This document shows, piece by piece, positions 10,101-22,100 of a stretch of DNA of 64,000 bases (positions are counted from its first letter, which is position 1; each line of letters begins with the position of its first letter). Source of the DNA: Astropecten irregularis (Eukaryota > Echinodermata > Asteroidea > Paxillosida > Astropectinidae); the NCBI GenBank assembly GCA_963971285.1, contig OZ020255.1, positions 11,490,931 through 11,554,930 of the forward strand. The letters run 5' to 3'. A program made the translations under genes and the position numbers. The notes under the pieces were generated by a model. The model was not told where the DNA came from. It made no database searches and saw only the letters and a list, made by a program, of their open reading frames with translations.

Positions 10101-13100
10101 ACTTTAAAACCGGCTGGGCCCAACCACTGAAAAGCCAGGCCAGACCTGAGCACTGTCTGGGGTCTTGGGCTTCTATAATTCCCAGCCTTGAACTATCAAC
10201 TTCAAGCCCCTGCTTTATCCTTATAACTGATTGACAGGTTGAGTCCAAATGATCATGGACAATATTCTGAAGCCAGGCTTTATTTATTAAAAAAAAACCA
10301 TCTGTATTATAGTGAAGTTCAGTGCTGGCAAAAGGAGGATAACATGCACAAAGGCTTGGGCTTGGCCAGGCTTGGCAAGTATTAAAGTTTCACTCCCTAT
10401 TAAAGGTAGTATCATACTTTGGTAAGAAACCAAAACAGAAATGTTCACAGATTTACGTATAACTTATGAAGATGGTGGTGGTAATGTTCCGCCTGAAATG
10501 GTGTATTTATCCAGAAATGAGTAAAACAACGACCGAAAATCATTAGGATCTTTCAAAAGATCAAAAATAAAACAGAAAAGACTTAAGAAATACTGTGGCC
10601 GTTTTTCACAATTTTCTCAAAAAGTGGGCACCGTATGGGACTGAAATTTTCACAGATGACTGTGACTGTATCTTCCTTGATATTTTTGCTCTTGAATCTG
10701 TATTTTTTTGACAAGAAACCAAAGTATGATACCACCTTTATGTTGAGACACGATTTGTATGGTGTCCGTGTAGCATCAACAAACCTATCATACTTTGACC
10801 AGACCAATGTTTGGACTGACCTGTTCCTGGGTGGAGATGTAGTCATCGATGAAGGCTTGACCGGTCAGCGGACCCTGGCCCCGGATGACGCTGATTCTGG
10901 CTGCGGACATCTGACTCGGCTTGATGGTGGACCGTGTGCCGTCGCTACGAATCTCTGCTTCTTCCTGATCACAGATACGACAGATGCATCAAAGAAATCA
11001 AGTGAAATTAAGACAATTAATAGCGGTCATTCCTCGTAGTTCAGAATGATTTGTTTGCTTTTTTTTGTAAGAGCTGTGATCATGATTCTTTCACCAAAAG
11101 TCAATGTTGGGCAAGGTCTTTCTTTGTGGCACACTGCTTGACCAGTGACCTCTACTTCAGGTCAAACAGGAAGTAGCTCCTCATTTAAAGTGGTAAGAGC
11201 TAGGATCATGATTCTTTTGTCCATAAGGGATCCCTTTCTTTGTATAACAGTTTATATTTGAATATCTATTTATAATATCATATGCGGAAAAGCCCTATGT
11301 GCTGTTACAGCCATAGATGTCTAGTCCTTTTTGCAATTCTAAACTGTATAATATAACCACTCCTGAAACCCTGTCAGCTGCTAATAGTGAGTAAGACAGC
11401 CGATAATTCTAAAGTGAACAAGCATAGCACATAATATTGACAGAAAACTGGATGCTTTTCTTTGTACATGTTTATTTCACAAAAAGAAACTTCATGAATA
11501 TTAAATGATTTTGGTCGGGAGATAGATAATCATTTTTTATGCAAATTAGGCTTGCCCTTCACTGATGTGGATGAGCACTGTATAGTCAGTGCTTGTGAGT
11601 GCACGTGAAAAAATCACCCGCTGGCTCAGGTGGGATTCGAACCCACGACCCCATGCTTACTAGTGCAGATGCCATACCGCTAGGCCACCGAGCTAGCTGG
11701 GGTTAGCGGGGTGAATCAAATCCAATATCGCGGCGGGTACTGCAGTAAATCATGAAACTCAATTATTTTGGTCGGGAGATAGATAATAAGCAAATTAGGC
11801 TTGCCCTCGTGGATGAGCACTGTATATTCATTTAATATTCATGATTTACTGCGGTACCCGCCGCGATATTGGATTCAATTCACCCCACCGACCCCAGCTA
11901 GCTTTTTATTTAATCCTCTCCCATTATTACCTGATTCAGTGAAACAAATTCTGCGTCGATGCCCACAATGTCGCCCTCTTTTGGCAGCTCCTCCAGCGGG
12001 GTGAAGGTACTATGACTGAGGACACCTTGTGAGAGGGAGGCTTCGGGCTGCAGGACATTATGGTCGATCGGTGTGTTGACTGCAGAAGGTCACCAAAGAA
12101 CGGAGAACGAGAAAAACATCAAATGTATGACTAGAACAAAAAGACTGGAATGCCGGTGTGGCAGTCTCAGCTGTCTCCCGGTCTCAGCTGTCTCCTGGTC
12201 TCAGCTGTCCCCCAGACAAGCATGCCACTTAAACGGACGGATTTAGGAGAACCCCTGAGACCGGCATTCCAGTTTACAATGTTTGATTTCAAGAAAGAAT
12301 TTGTCAAATACATACTACAGTTTGTACTTGGTTTTACTTTTCATTTCAAGATTAGTAACGTAAATAATAACAAATTAATTTCAAAGCTTAGCAAGAATTA
12401 ATGACTAGTTACAAAAAATTATATACAATTAATCCTATTAAACAAATTCTCTTTTTAGTGCGAACAATTTCTTGGGACAATTGCAAGATACTTTCAAGCA
12501 ATGGCACAATCACATGCAATAGGCATTCTGAAACGGAAGGGCATTTTCATTGGGGTAGCAAATTCTCCTTACTTGTGATTTCAAGCAATTGCACAACATT
12601 CCCGTTGTATTTCTGAAATGAAAGGGGATTTTGGTTGGGAGAGCAAATTCTCCTTACTGGCAATTTCAATCAATGGCACAGTCATTTTACAAGAGGTTAC
12701 ATCTGAAATGAAAGGGAATTTTGGTTGGGAGAGCAAATTCTCCTTACCGGCAATTTCAAGCAATTGCACACTCATAGTATAAGAGGTTACATCTGAAATG
12801 AAAGGGGATTTTGGTTTGGGATGGCAAATTCTCCTTACTGGTAATGTCGTAGTGATCATTGATGTCTTCTCTCATGTAGTACAGGACACAGGGCACCTTC
12901 CACTCCATGTTGAACTGCACCACTTCATGCTTCTCAATGGCCTCGATGCTAAAATCATTGAAGATATACCACTGCATGTGGGTCACGCCCTGTGCACGAG
13001 AAACAACATCACAGTGATATACAATAGCTTCCTCTATGGTGTGTGCATTTATCACGTGAAACGAGTTTTGTTATACACTGATCCGACGGCGCAACCATGG

Positions 13101-16100
13101 AGGTAGGAAACACCCGCCATTACTGGTGTGTCCCCGCCTGTATTTTGTCCGGCAACAAAAGAATTTATGTCCGCCACACTCTATACTGCAGGGTGTACGT
13201 CCCCTAATCACCCTGCAATTATAGAGTGCGGCGGAGCATAAATTCCTTTGTTGCCGGACAAAAGGCAGGCGGGGACACTGTTGTAATGGCGGACAGTATA
13301 TCGTGCCGTCGGATTGGTCTATAGTTAATCCATTTCTACAATACGGAGAGTTTCTTAAATACTAATCTGACCGCAGCTCTAAGCTCAGTGCACCAGAAGA
13401 AAATCAGTTTATAGCAAGCTTGAAAACAAGCCCGGCGATCGCCATTGGTTGGGTCTGAACCAGCATCTATCCAATTCCGGCAGCCACATTTGGAGTGTGG
13501 ACCCCACCCCCCCACCCCCTGCATCTCCGGCCTGCAATCGAGTCTCACCAAGCATAAAGAACCAGCTGACAGGAGACCCCCCGACCCCCTCAACAATCAG
13601 TCAACCCAAACACGAGCCTACCACTGGGGGCTGACCTTCCTCGCAAGAACGGGTCAACACTAAACCAGCTACGGACGGGTGTTGGCCGATTTAACACCAA
13701 CATGCATCGCTGGGGTCTGTGTCCATCAGCAGCCTGACCATGCGGAGCCGAGGAACAGACCGCCCACCACATCATCCACGAGTGCCCCACCTTCCCCCAC
13801 CCAATGACCTGGACCTCGATAATCTGAGCCCTGACACAGTGAGCTGGCTGCAGCGGCTGAGTGACATTGCCTAGCTGTCTCATACGAAAGAAGAAGAAGA
13901 GTCTCACCTCTTTGCGTTTGTGGTAGGTCTTCCCGACCTGGATGTGTGCCACAAGGTTGCCTCCGGTCCGTACGTCCTTGATGTGAGCAATGGAAGCATG
14001 TAGATAGTAGTCCACGAACCCTGACGAACTGTCACCCTTTTCCTAGGATAATAATAATATCAGAGAATTTATAATGCGCACAGTATCTAGAAAGTTCCAT
14101 TCAAAGGCGCAGATTATTATTATTACCTGGTCATTGGGCTAAAACATCTCAACACCCTGGAGAGTATAAAGGCAATCAAGCACACAAACTCTACCCTCAC
14201 AGGTACCCATTTACTCCTGGGTGAAGAGGAGCAATATTTGAAAAAGCGTCTTGCCCAAGAATGCAAGCACCGCTAGCCCATGGCTTGACTTGAACTATCA
14301 CATATACTACTCAGGAGGAGGCTGTATGAAGAATCTTACTGATTGAGCCTAAGGCTGAGCCCGAGCCTGAGTTTCATTAACGTCCAATGTCTGAGTTACC
14401 TCTTCTCTGACCTCCTGAATTTCCAGGGAGCCATCTTTGTTCAGTCGCATCCTCAGGGCGTGGGGCAGCCAGGAAGCTTTGTTCTCCTCTTGTAGCAGGC
14501 TATTGCCAGAATAAAGATGAAAAACGTAATTGGTGAAATTTGGCACAGAAGACTGTCCTCACATTTGGTCAGTTAATTGGTCAGTCAATCGGTCAGACAA
14601 TCAATCAATCAAGTGGTCAGACAATAAATAAATCAATTGGTCAGTCAATTAATCAGTTGATCGGTCAGTTGATTGGTCATTGAAGTGGTCAATCAATCAG
14701 TCAGTCAATCAGTCAGTTGATTGAGCAGTCAATCGGTCAGTCAATTAATCAGTTGATTGGTCATTTGATTGGTCAGTGAAGTGGTCATTCGGGGAGTCAG
14801 TCAATCAGTTAGTTAATCGGTCAGTCAATTAATCAGTCGATCGGTCAGTTGATTGGTCATTGAAGTGGTCAATCAATCAGTCGGTCAATCAGTCAGTTGA
14901 TTGAGCAGTCAATCGGTCAGTCAATTAATCAGTTGATTGGTCATTTGATTGGTCAGTGAAGTGGTCATTCAATCAGTCAGTCAATCAGTTAGTTAATTGT
15001 TCAGTCAATTAATCAGTCGATCGGTCAGTTGATTGGTCAGTAAATCAGTAAGTCAATCAGTCAGTCGATTGGTCATTTGATTGAGAAGTCAATCAGTCAG
15101 TCAATTAATCAGTTGATCGGTCAGTGGATTGCTCAGTCATTGATCGGTCATTTGGTTGATTGATTGATAGACAGATACAAAGACAAGAATAACAAGCTTA
15201 CGGGTTGGCTGCATCTCGTTCGTCCATGTGCCTGAACTTGCACCCTTGCCTGGTGCATGCCTGGCCGTACCGACACATCTTGATGCTAGCCAGGTTAGTC
15301 TCTAACTGCTGCTTGTGGGCCTCCGACTCTTTAGCTTTGGCCAGCTGCAAGGACGTACACAAAACACTATCATCAATTAAAGTACCCCTTGCTATATTGG
15401 ATTCAAATTAACCTGCTGACTCCAGCTAGCTTGGTGGTCTAGTGGTATGACATCTGAGGCCGATTTCACTATAAACCCTTTGTGATCATCGATAAAGCCC
15501 AAATCGCTAAATGGAAAATTGCTACGCAAAATAGCGATCGATTTTCCGTCTAGCGATGGATTTGGGCTTTAGCGATGATCGCAAAGCGTTAGTGAAATCG
15601 GCCCCTGGGGTTGATTTCACCAAACTCATCCAAACAGGCTATCAATCGTAAGAGTTATGACACATTGCAGCCCTACATTAGGCCTAAAAAAGAATTTTTG
15701 TGTTGCCCTCAGTGACGGACCATAAAATGCCAAAACTTTGGGTCGGGATTTTTCTTTCTTTTTTTTTTTTCTCTGAGTCCTGAAGTATAAAGACTCACCA
15801 TTTTTGACAGAAAATGTAAGATTTAGCAGTAAAAAAGCGTGTCTCCTACAAAACGACCTAAGACCGTTGATTTATAAGCCCTGGTGACCATACATCCTGT
15901 ATTTATTCTTAAATGTTTGAAAATCAGCAAAAAAAATAAAAAATCAACCGACTGACCAAAATTTTTAATTTTTCCACTTGAGGGCAACACAACATTTTGT
16001 TTTTTTGGCCTTAGATACGATGGGTTATCCTTTGTATAAACTTGAGTTGCGATCGATTGTAGGGCTTCATGAAATTGACCCCAACACTAGTATTAAAAGC

Positions 16101-19100
16101 AAGAAGTTTAAGTACGAATCCCACCTGATCCAGCAGGATTGTTTCATGTTTGCTCAAAAATGCACCGAGCACTGATGTAGTACCAACACAAGCCGGTGAA
16201 AGGGTAAGCCAACCTTGAAATAAAAACAGTTTCATCACTGTACTTCTAGACCCCAAAGGAAGCCGGAGATAAGAAGCAGCCTCTGCTACACCCGACCCTC
16301 CACTCCATGGCTACGTTCGAGCGAGCTACTCGCGTTAACACGAGTATACTCCCGAGTGCTCAAACGGCTGGAGTACGACACTCAGGTCAGCGAGAGTATA
16401 CTCTCTCCCCATGGGGAGTATACTCCTGCACTGGAGAGTATTGCTCGCGCATCATACTCGTGTTACCGGGAGTAACCGCTCAAACGCAGCCCAAGAGTCT
16501 TAACCAATTTACCTGTTCCTGTATCTTCCAGAAGAGGATATCTGAGTTGGATTCCAGATGGCAGTTGACGGCAAGCACGTCCGGCAGGCGCTTGTAGGTC
16601 CGCTTTTGTGACTATACGGACAGCAAAAAGGAAAAGGAGAGAGGAAGGTCTTTCCAGAACTTGTTCAACTTTGTACTTTACAAAGCTCTGTGGTCAGAAT
16701 GCAAACCTTACCTCGGGGAAAGTTTGGTTGGTGCCAAGTGCTTAATATTCTAGATGCCACAGCATAATTTTCACCGGTCTGTGAGCTGTTGGTCTAGCAA
16801 CTGTCTGTTTGTCAGTCTCTCTGTCTGCACTTGGGCCCTTTTCCAAACTTTGGTTCAGGCTCTGGCTCAGGCTTCGGCTCAGGCTCTGGCTCCAGCGCTG
16901 TCATCCATATGCTGAAAATGTAGGTTGTGGCTTTTCATTGAAGCTGAAGCTCTGTTTTCATGTTCAAAATAGTGTATCTACTTCCAAATCCTAGTGCATC
17001 TATTTTGATACCTGTTATTTAAAAATGGATTCACGAAGTGGAGCCAAGCCAGAGCCTGAGCCGGAGCCCGAGCCGAGGTTAGGAAAAGGGCCTTATACTC
17101 ACCGTAGGCTGGTACCTATTGCAGTCATCACACCATGCTTGCATTGTCTGGTCTAGCAGCATGCTGTTCTGCAATACCGATGAGAAGGACACCTCTTTGG
17201 CTGGCCTCGTTGCAGCTATCAACAAAATCAAATGTATTCCAAAACTTTAAAATCTGAAAATTGATACAGTTGAACGCCGCTATAACGAATATGGTGGGAA
17301 GCACAGATATTGTCTGTTATATAGTGGTCATTCGTCATAGTGATTTAAAGGGCGGCTGCAGTGCTTTTTTCAGTCAGGTTATTTTATTGCCTTCATACAG
17401 AGAATATACTGACAAATAATGAATGGCAAGTCTTATTTTGGTTTCAAACCAGCATTTGGTTTTCCTTTGAATGGCTTTGTAAAACGGGGGATTTTCACGC
17501 ATACTTATGTAGGGAACCAACAGCCAAAATATAATGAAAAAACATAAGAAATGAAGAGGCAAACTTGACCTACAGAAATGGTTTGGTAAAAAAATTACAC
17601 CACCAGTTGAGTGAAAGGAACATATTTGGCAAAATAAAACCATTGAGGAGGAAAAGGTCTGTCAGAAAACCTATAAAACAACTGCAACTTTTTGTGCACA
17701 AATCAATTGGGTTACTGCTCTCAGTTCCCCTGATGACATCACAGCTTTGCTCATTAATATGGAAATGCTAATTAGCATACAGACCAAAACAACCTGTTTT
17801 TAACCCTGAATCAGTGTGAGGAAGTGGGTAAAATTACAATACCCATGTACAGTTTTTTTATTGGCACATGTTCAAGCCATAATATTCCCATTGCAGAGAC
17901 CCTTTAAAGAACCATATTGGGTATATATTGTACACACAAATTGGGAATCAAGGATGATGTTCGGTATAGCCAAATTTTTGGTATAGTGATGTTTGCTATA
18001 GTGGCGTTCCACTGTAATGCTACCATAAATCTATTTTATGGAGTCAACAGTGCCTTTGAAAACTGCCCTCTGTTGATCAAATTGTGAGAGGGATGATGGT
18101 GAAATGAAAATTTTGGTTGACTATGGGCCTTTTTGAAATGGAGGCTTAGGCTAAGGCTCCAATTCTGTCATCCATATGCTGAAAATATAGGTTGAGGTGT
18201 TTCACTGGACCTGAAGCTCTCCTTTTCAAACCAGAGAACCTACTTCCAAACCGCAGCCAAAAGCCTCCATTTCAACACCTGTAACTTTAGAATGGATTCA
18301 CGAAATGGTGCCAAAGCCTGAGCCTGAACCTCCGTTTCGAAAAGGCCCTACAAGTTGGACAAGTAAAGACACACTCACTCGGAGGAAGAAACTCTGGGTA
18401 GGTGAGGGTGACCAGCAGGCTGGCCGATGACCTCTCTGTCTCCTTCCCACACCGGCACTTCACCTCTGTCTGGACCTCTGACTCAAACATCTGCTTGACG
18501 CTCTCGGTACGGACTCCTGAATCCGTCTCCACTGTGTCCTGCAACACCAACGATGATTATAAGAATCAGACACATCAAATACCTCCTCAAGGCTACTGGG
18601 CCCAATGTCATGGCTCAACTTACCCTATGTGTAGAATTGGCACTTAAATACGCAGGCAAATTCAATGCTTATGAGATCTTATAGATCAACGCGGACATCC
18701 GGGTCCTTTCATTCTCATGAAGAGATCACAGAAAGATATTACAGTAGGAAATTGGTGTCAGGTGAATGCACAGGGGAGTCTAACTGAGGTCGTTGATTTG
18801 AAACCTAAGACGTCAAGAGAGGATTGAGATGAGAGGTGTTACTGAGCCCTCACCTGTATGAGTTGAGCCAGTACGAACCGATTCCAGCTCTGGATGAGGC
18901 GGGGCAAATTGGCCTTCCCGGTGGCCTCCTCTGCCTCGCCTAGCAACAGACCCAGGGCCGACGCTTCGGGGATGGTGCGGAATGCTCGCAGGAAGTTGCT
19001 CGCCTGTACGTCGGCAAAAAATAAAAAAGAACAGGTTCTGATGGAGAGGAAATGTTGGACTGAACTAAACAAAGACCTGCTCCGTCTGACTGCCAAAACT

Positions 19101-22100
19101 TGCAACCCTTCCACAAGAGGGCTTCTACTTCTGCCCCTTAATACCTAGCTCATCTGCCGATGATCACAGGATTTTTGTTTTGGCCCTTTAGAGATTCTCT
19201 TTGGAATCCCCAGGGCCTAGTTTCAAAAAGCAGCTGCCTGGCCAACCTTCACGCCAGAGGCAAAAATCAAACTGGGCTTACCAGTGTTGTAAGATATTAT
19301 TAAAGGTAGTATCATACTTAGGTAAGAAACCAAAACAGAAATGTTCACAGATTTACGTATAACTTACAGGGTATGAAGATGGTGGTGGTAGAAACATACC
19401 AAAACATTTCCGTCTGAAATGGTGTATTTATCCAGAAATTAGTAAAACAACGACCGAAAATCTTTTTGATCTTTTAAAAGATCTAAAATAAAAGAGAAAA
19501 GACTTAAGAAATACTGTGGCTGTTTTTCACTGTCTTCTCAAAAAGTGGGCACCGTATGGGACTGAAATTTTCACAGATGACTGTTACTGTATCTGTCTTG
19601 ATATTTGTGCCCATTAATCTGTATTTCTTTGATAAAAACCAAAGTATGATATTACCTTTAACAGAGGTTTGGGGATACGTACCTGGCAGGTTTGACCCTT
19701 AGACTGGTCCAGCATGTAGAAGAGTAGACCCATCTCACATGCCAGACAGAACTCCTTGTTGCACAAGTGGCTCTCCAGGACACAACGCAACGGCTCCAGG
19801 AAATACAGCAACTGATTCAACAAAGAAAAAACACATCAAATCTGTTCAAAAGCTCTGGATTGAACATCCAAAATGTAAAACACAATAGGATGTGCATAGA
19901 ATGGATAGTAAATGGTTACTAAAGGTCCTTTTTGAGGCCCAGGCTCAGGCTCAGGCTCCGACACCATTTTGTGAATCCATTCTAAAATAACAGATCCCAA
20001 AATAAAGGCTTTTGGCTGCGGTTCAGAAGTAGATTCTCTCATTTGAAAAGAAAAACAGAGCTTTAGCTTCAATGAAAAACCACAACCTTTATTTTCAGCA
20101 TATGAATGTCGGAACCAGAGTCTTAGCCTGAGCCTCTGTTTCAAAAAGGGCGAAAGTCAGTGGCACTTGATGTGTGAGACCAGGTACTAGACCACAAAAT
20201 GGCTGCCGGCTTGCAGCATAAAACTACATTATGCATTGGGGATGCGTGGTTCCTGATTTGCAAAACTTGGTCTGGCCCCAAAGATGGTTGTATTACGGTA
20301 TAAAAATGCATAACATCTTCAGTCTGTTGGCTGTTGACATTGGGCACCAGACCAGACAAATAACTGTTGCCTTATTAATACCTGTAGCATGGAGTTGCAG
20401 TAAGCATTGGGGATGTGGGGTTCCAGACCAGCAAAGTTGGTCTGGTTGTAGTGGCGGAAGTCGAAGTCGTCCACACCCAGCTTGGAGTACTTGATCTCCA
20501 CCTTGCGATAGTACTTGGGCACCATGTACATGTGCATGTCGGCATCTGAGGAGGGTTCAATGCAAAGGACATGGATCATCTTCAACCTTTCCGGCACCAG
20601 ACTAAATGGATTAGGTGTACAAATCCATAGCCATTACTGAAAGTACTACCAACAAAAATCAACAGAAGGCAATTTTACAGCATGAAAGCTAGTCTTGGTT
20701 CACGACGTTGTTATTACTGGAGCGTACAAATCGATTCCCCTCACTGACCCGCACACATGTAGATGTACGTAAAAACCTCTCTGTATTACACAATGTCTTG
20801 GGAATCCTGTTAAGGCCGTGAGTTGCATGCGCACCTTGTTACGTAGCGCGCTACGTCCTCTCCATGACACACTGTTGAATATGTATGATTACCACCAATG
20901 CCGCGCACGCACGGACATGTATGTGTATGTTAATTGGCTGTGCCTGACTTCAAAAGTAACGCATATGCAGTGTGTTTCTCGCCGTTTTCGGTAGGAGATT
21001 TTACAGGATTCCTAAGACGTTGTTATTGACATGTCCGTGCGTGTACATGCTTGCGGATCAGTATTCCATGCTTGCGGAACGTGCAGGTCAGTGCGGGTAA
21101 TCAGTTCGAGTATCCACACCAACAATGTCGTGAACCAAGACTACATAAAGAGCCTGTTTTATGCTGCCGGTTGTAATTTTTTCCTCAAACAAGGAAGAAA
21201 TTAAAACTCTTTCCAGGGCAAATAAAATCTTTCTCTGACAATCCTGACCTCGACCGAGCGGAGACTCGGGCACGTTGCTCTTGCCCTTGCGTTTCTCTGG
21301 CTTGACCTCCTTGTAGGCTACCTGGTTGCGCTTCTTGTTGCCGGGGTTGGGGGCGTAGCCTATGAACTGTACCACCTTCATGGAGCGCAGGATCTCTGGG
21401 TCGATGGGCGGGGCTTGTCTGCGAGATACATCATTTCTTGAATTAGCCAAGAGCTTATCGATCAAGGGGTCTTTTTAGAGAAGCAGACTTTGGTACCAAT
21501 CTTTAAATTATTGGAATTTTCATCGAAAAACAACGAAAGAAACTGACTGGATTAATCTTAAAGGGAGCATATAGGCAATTGAGGTCAAATTTTTACAGGT
21601 TTATTATTTCATACGTACATGTTTGATCAGACAAAGTGTGAGGGCTGTTCTGTGACCTTAACCAATCATGTATTATACCTTTAATCAGTACCCACCTGAC
21701 CACGGGGTGACAGTATTCAGCTGGCCAATCAGAGAGGAGCGGTCCCTCGCCGTAGGGCATTGGGATGGAGGAGTACGACGCAAACTCGTTACTAATGGAC
21801 AGTGGAGGGTGGTGGTCCGGCTAATGAGATAAACAAAAACAAACAAATTAACGGTCACTATTTCTAAAATATCTCAGAGTGCTTTATTAGGTACCGAACT
21901 AAAAACTGAGGCTGTGTCCCAATTCTCTTAATGCGACCGTAAATAACACACAAGTCTATGGAAATGGCTGCAGTCACTGGCTAGTGGCTGCCATGCGTAA
22001 TTTGCAGCTGCAGCCAGAGAATTGGGACACGGCTTAATCTAGCTGAAAGTAATTGGTTTTGTAGTAACACCATGGGACATTATGTAATACTCTTTTTATG

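Larger units (their letters stand above)
7156..12079 (-). other. PAN2: PAN2 exons 21-25: DEDDh 3'-5' exonuclease domain (residues about 913-1159)
   Basis: Coding exons are 11931-12079, 10821-10964, 9715-9894, 8407-8500 and 7156-7331. All catalytic residues of a DEDDh ribonuclease are present. Motif I is GIDAEF (Asp954, Glu956), motif II is [14 protein letters not shown] (Asp1063), and motif III is THDSIEDA (His1110, Asp1115). Surrounding blocks ([40 protein letters not shown]) match PAN2 closely. The protein ends about 45 residues after motif III with [10 protein letters not shown]. The nuclease should be active. Confidence 0.95.
12839..20545 (-). other. PAN2: PAN2 exons 11-20: UCH-like domain, catalytically dead (residues about 470-912)
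   Basis: Coding exons are 20382-20545, 19683-19811, 18854-19003, 18379-18538, 17103-17215, 16513-16602, 15202-15344, 14400-14499, 13908-14036 and 12839-12989. The domain has the ubiquitin-hydrolase fold, but the Cys box reads NAYCNSMLQ (residues 516-524), with Ala at the usual nucleophile position as in other PAN2 proteins, so no deubiquitinase activity is expected. A structural zinc site is visible as KCRC (Cys 645 and 647) paired with WCDDC (Cys 699 and 702). Exon 17 adds a CCCH finger (separate entry). The domain ends with [13 protein letters not shown] and [14 protein letters not shown]-like sequence just before the nuclease. Confidence 0.92.

Noticed and set aside
11619-11700. tRNA gene candidate on the minus strand
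   Set aside because: The B box is perfect, but flanking SINE-2 sequence recurs at 15380, and the acceptor stem is not convincing.
13445-13640. Proline-rich frame as an independent gene
   Set aside because: Continuous with a LINE 3' end and interrupted; most likely part of the same degraded element.
18402-18647. Plus-strand open frame of 81 codons
   Set aside because: Shadow of PAN2 exon 14 on the opposite strand.
21681-21700. GTCAGG as donor of PAN2 exon 9
   Set aside because: It would shift the frame into exon 10; GTGGGT a few bases on keeps [10 protein letters not shown] in frame.
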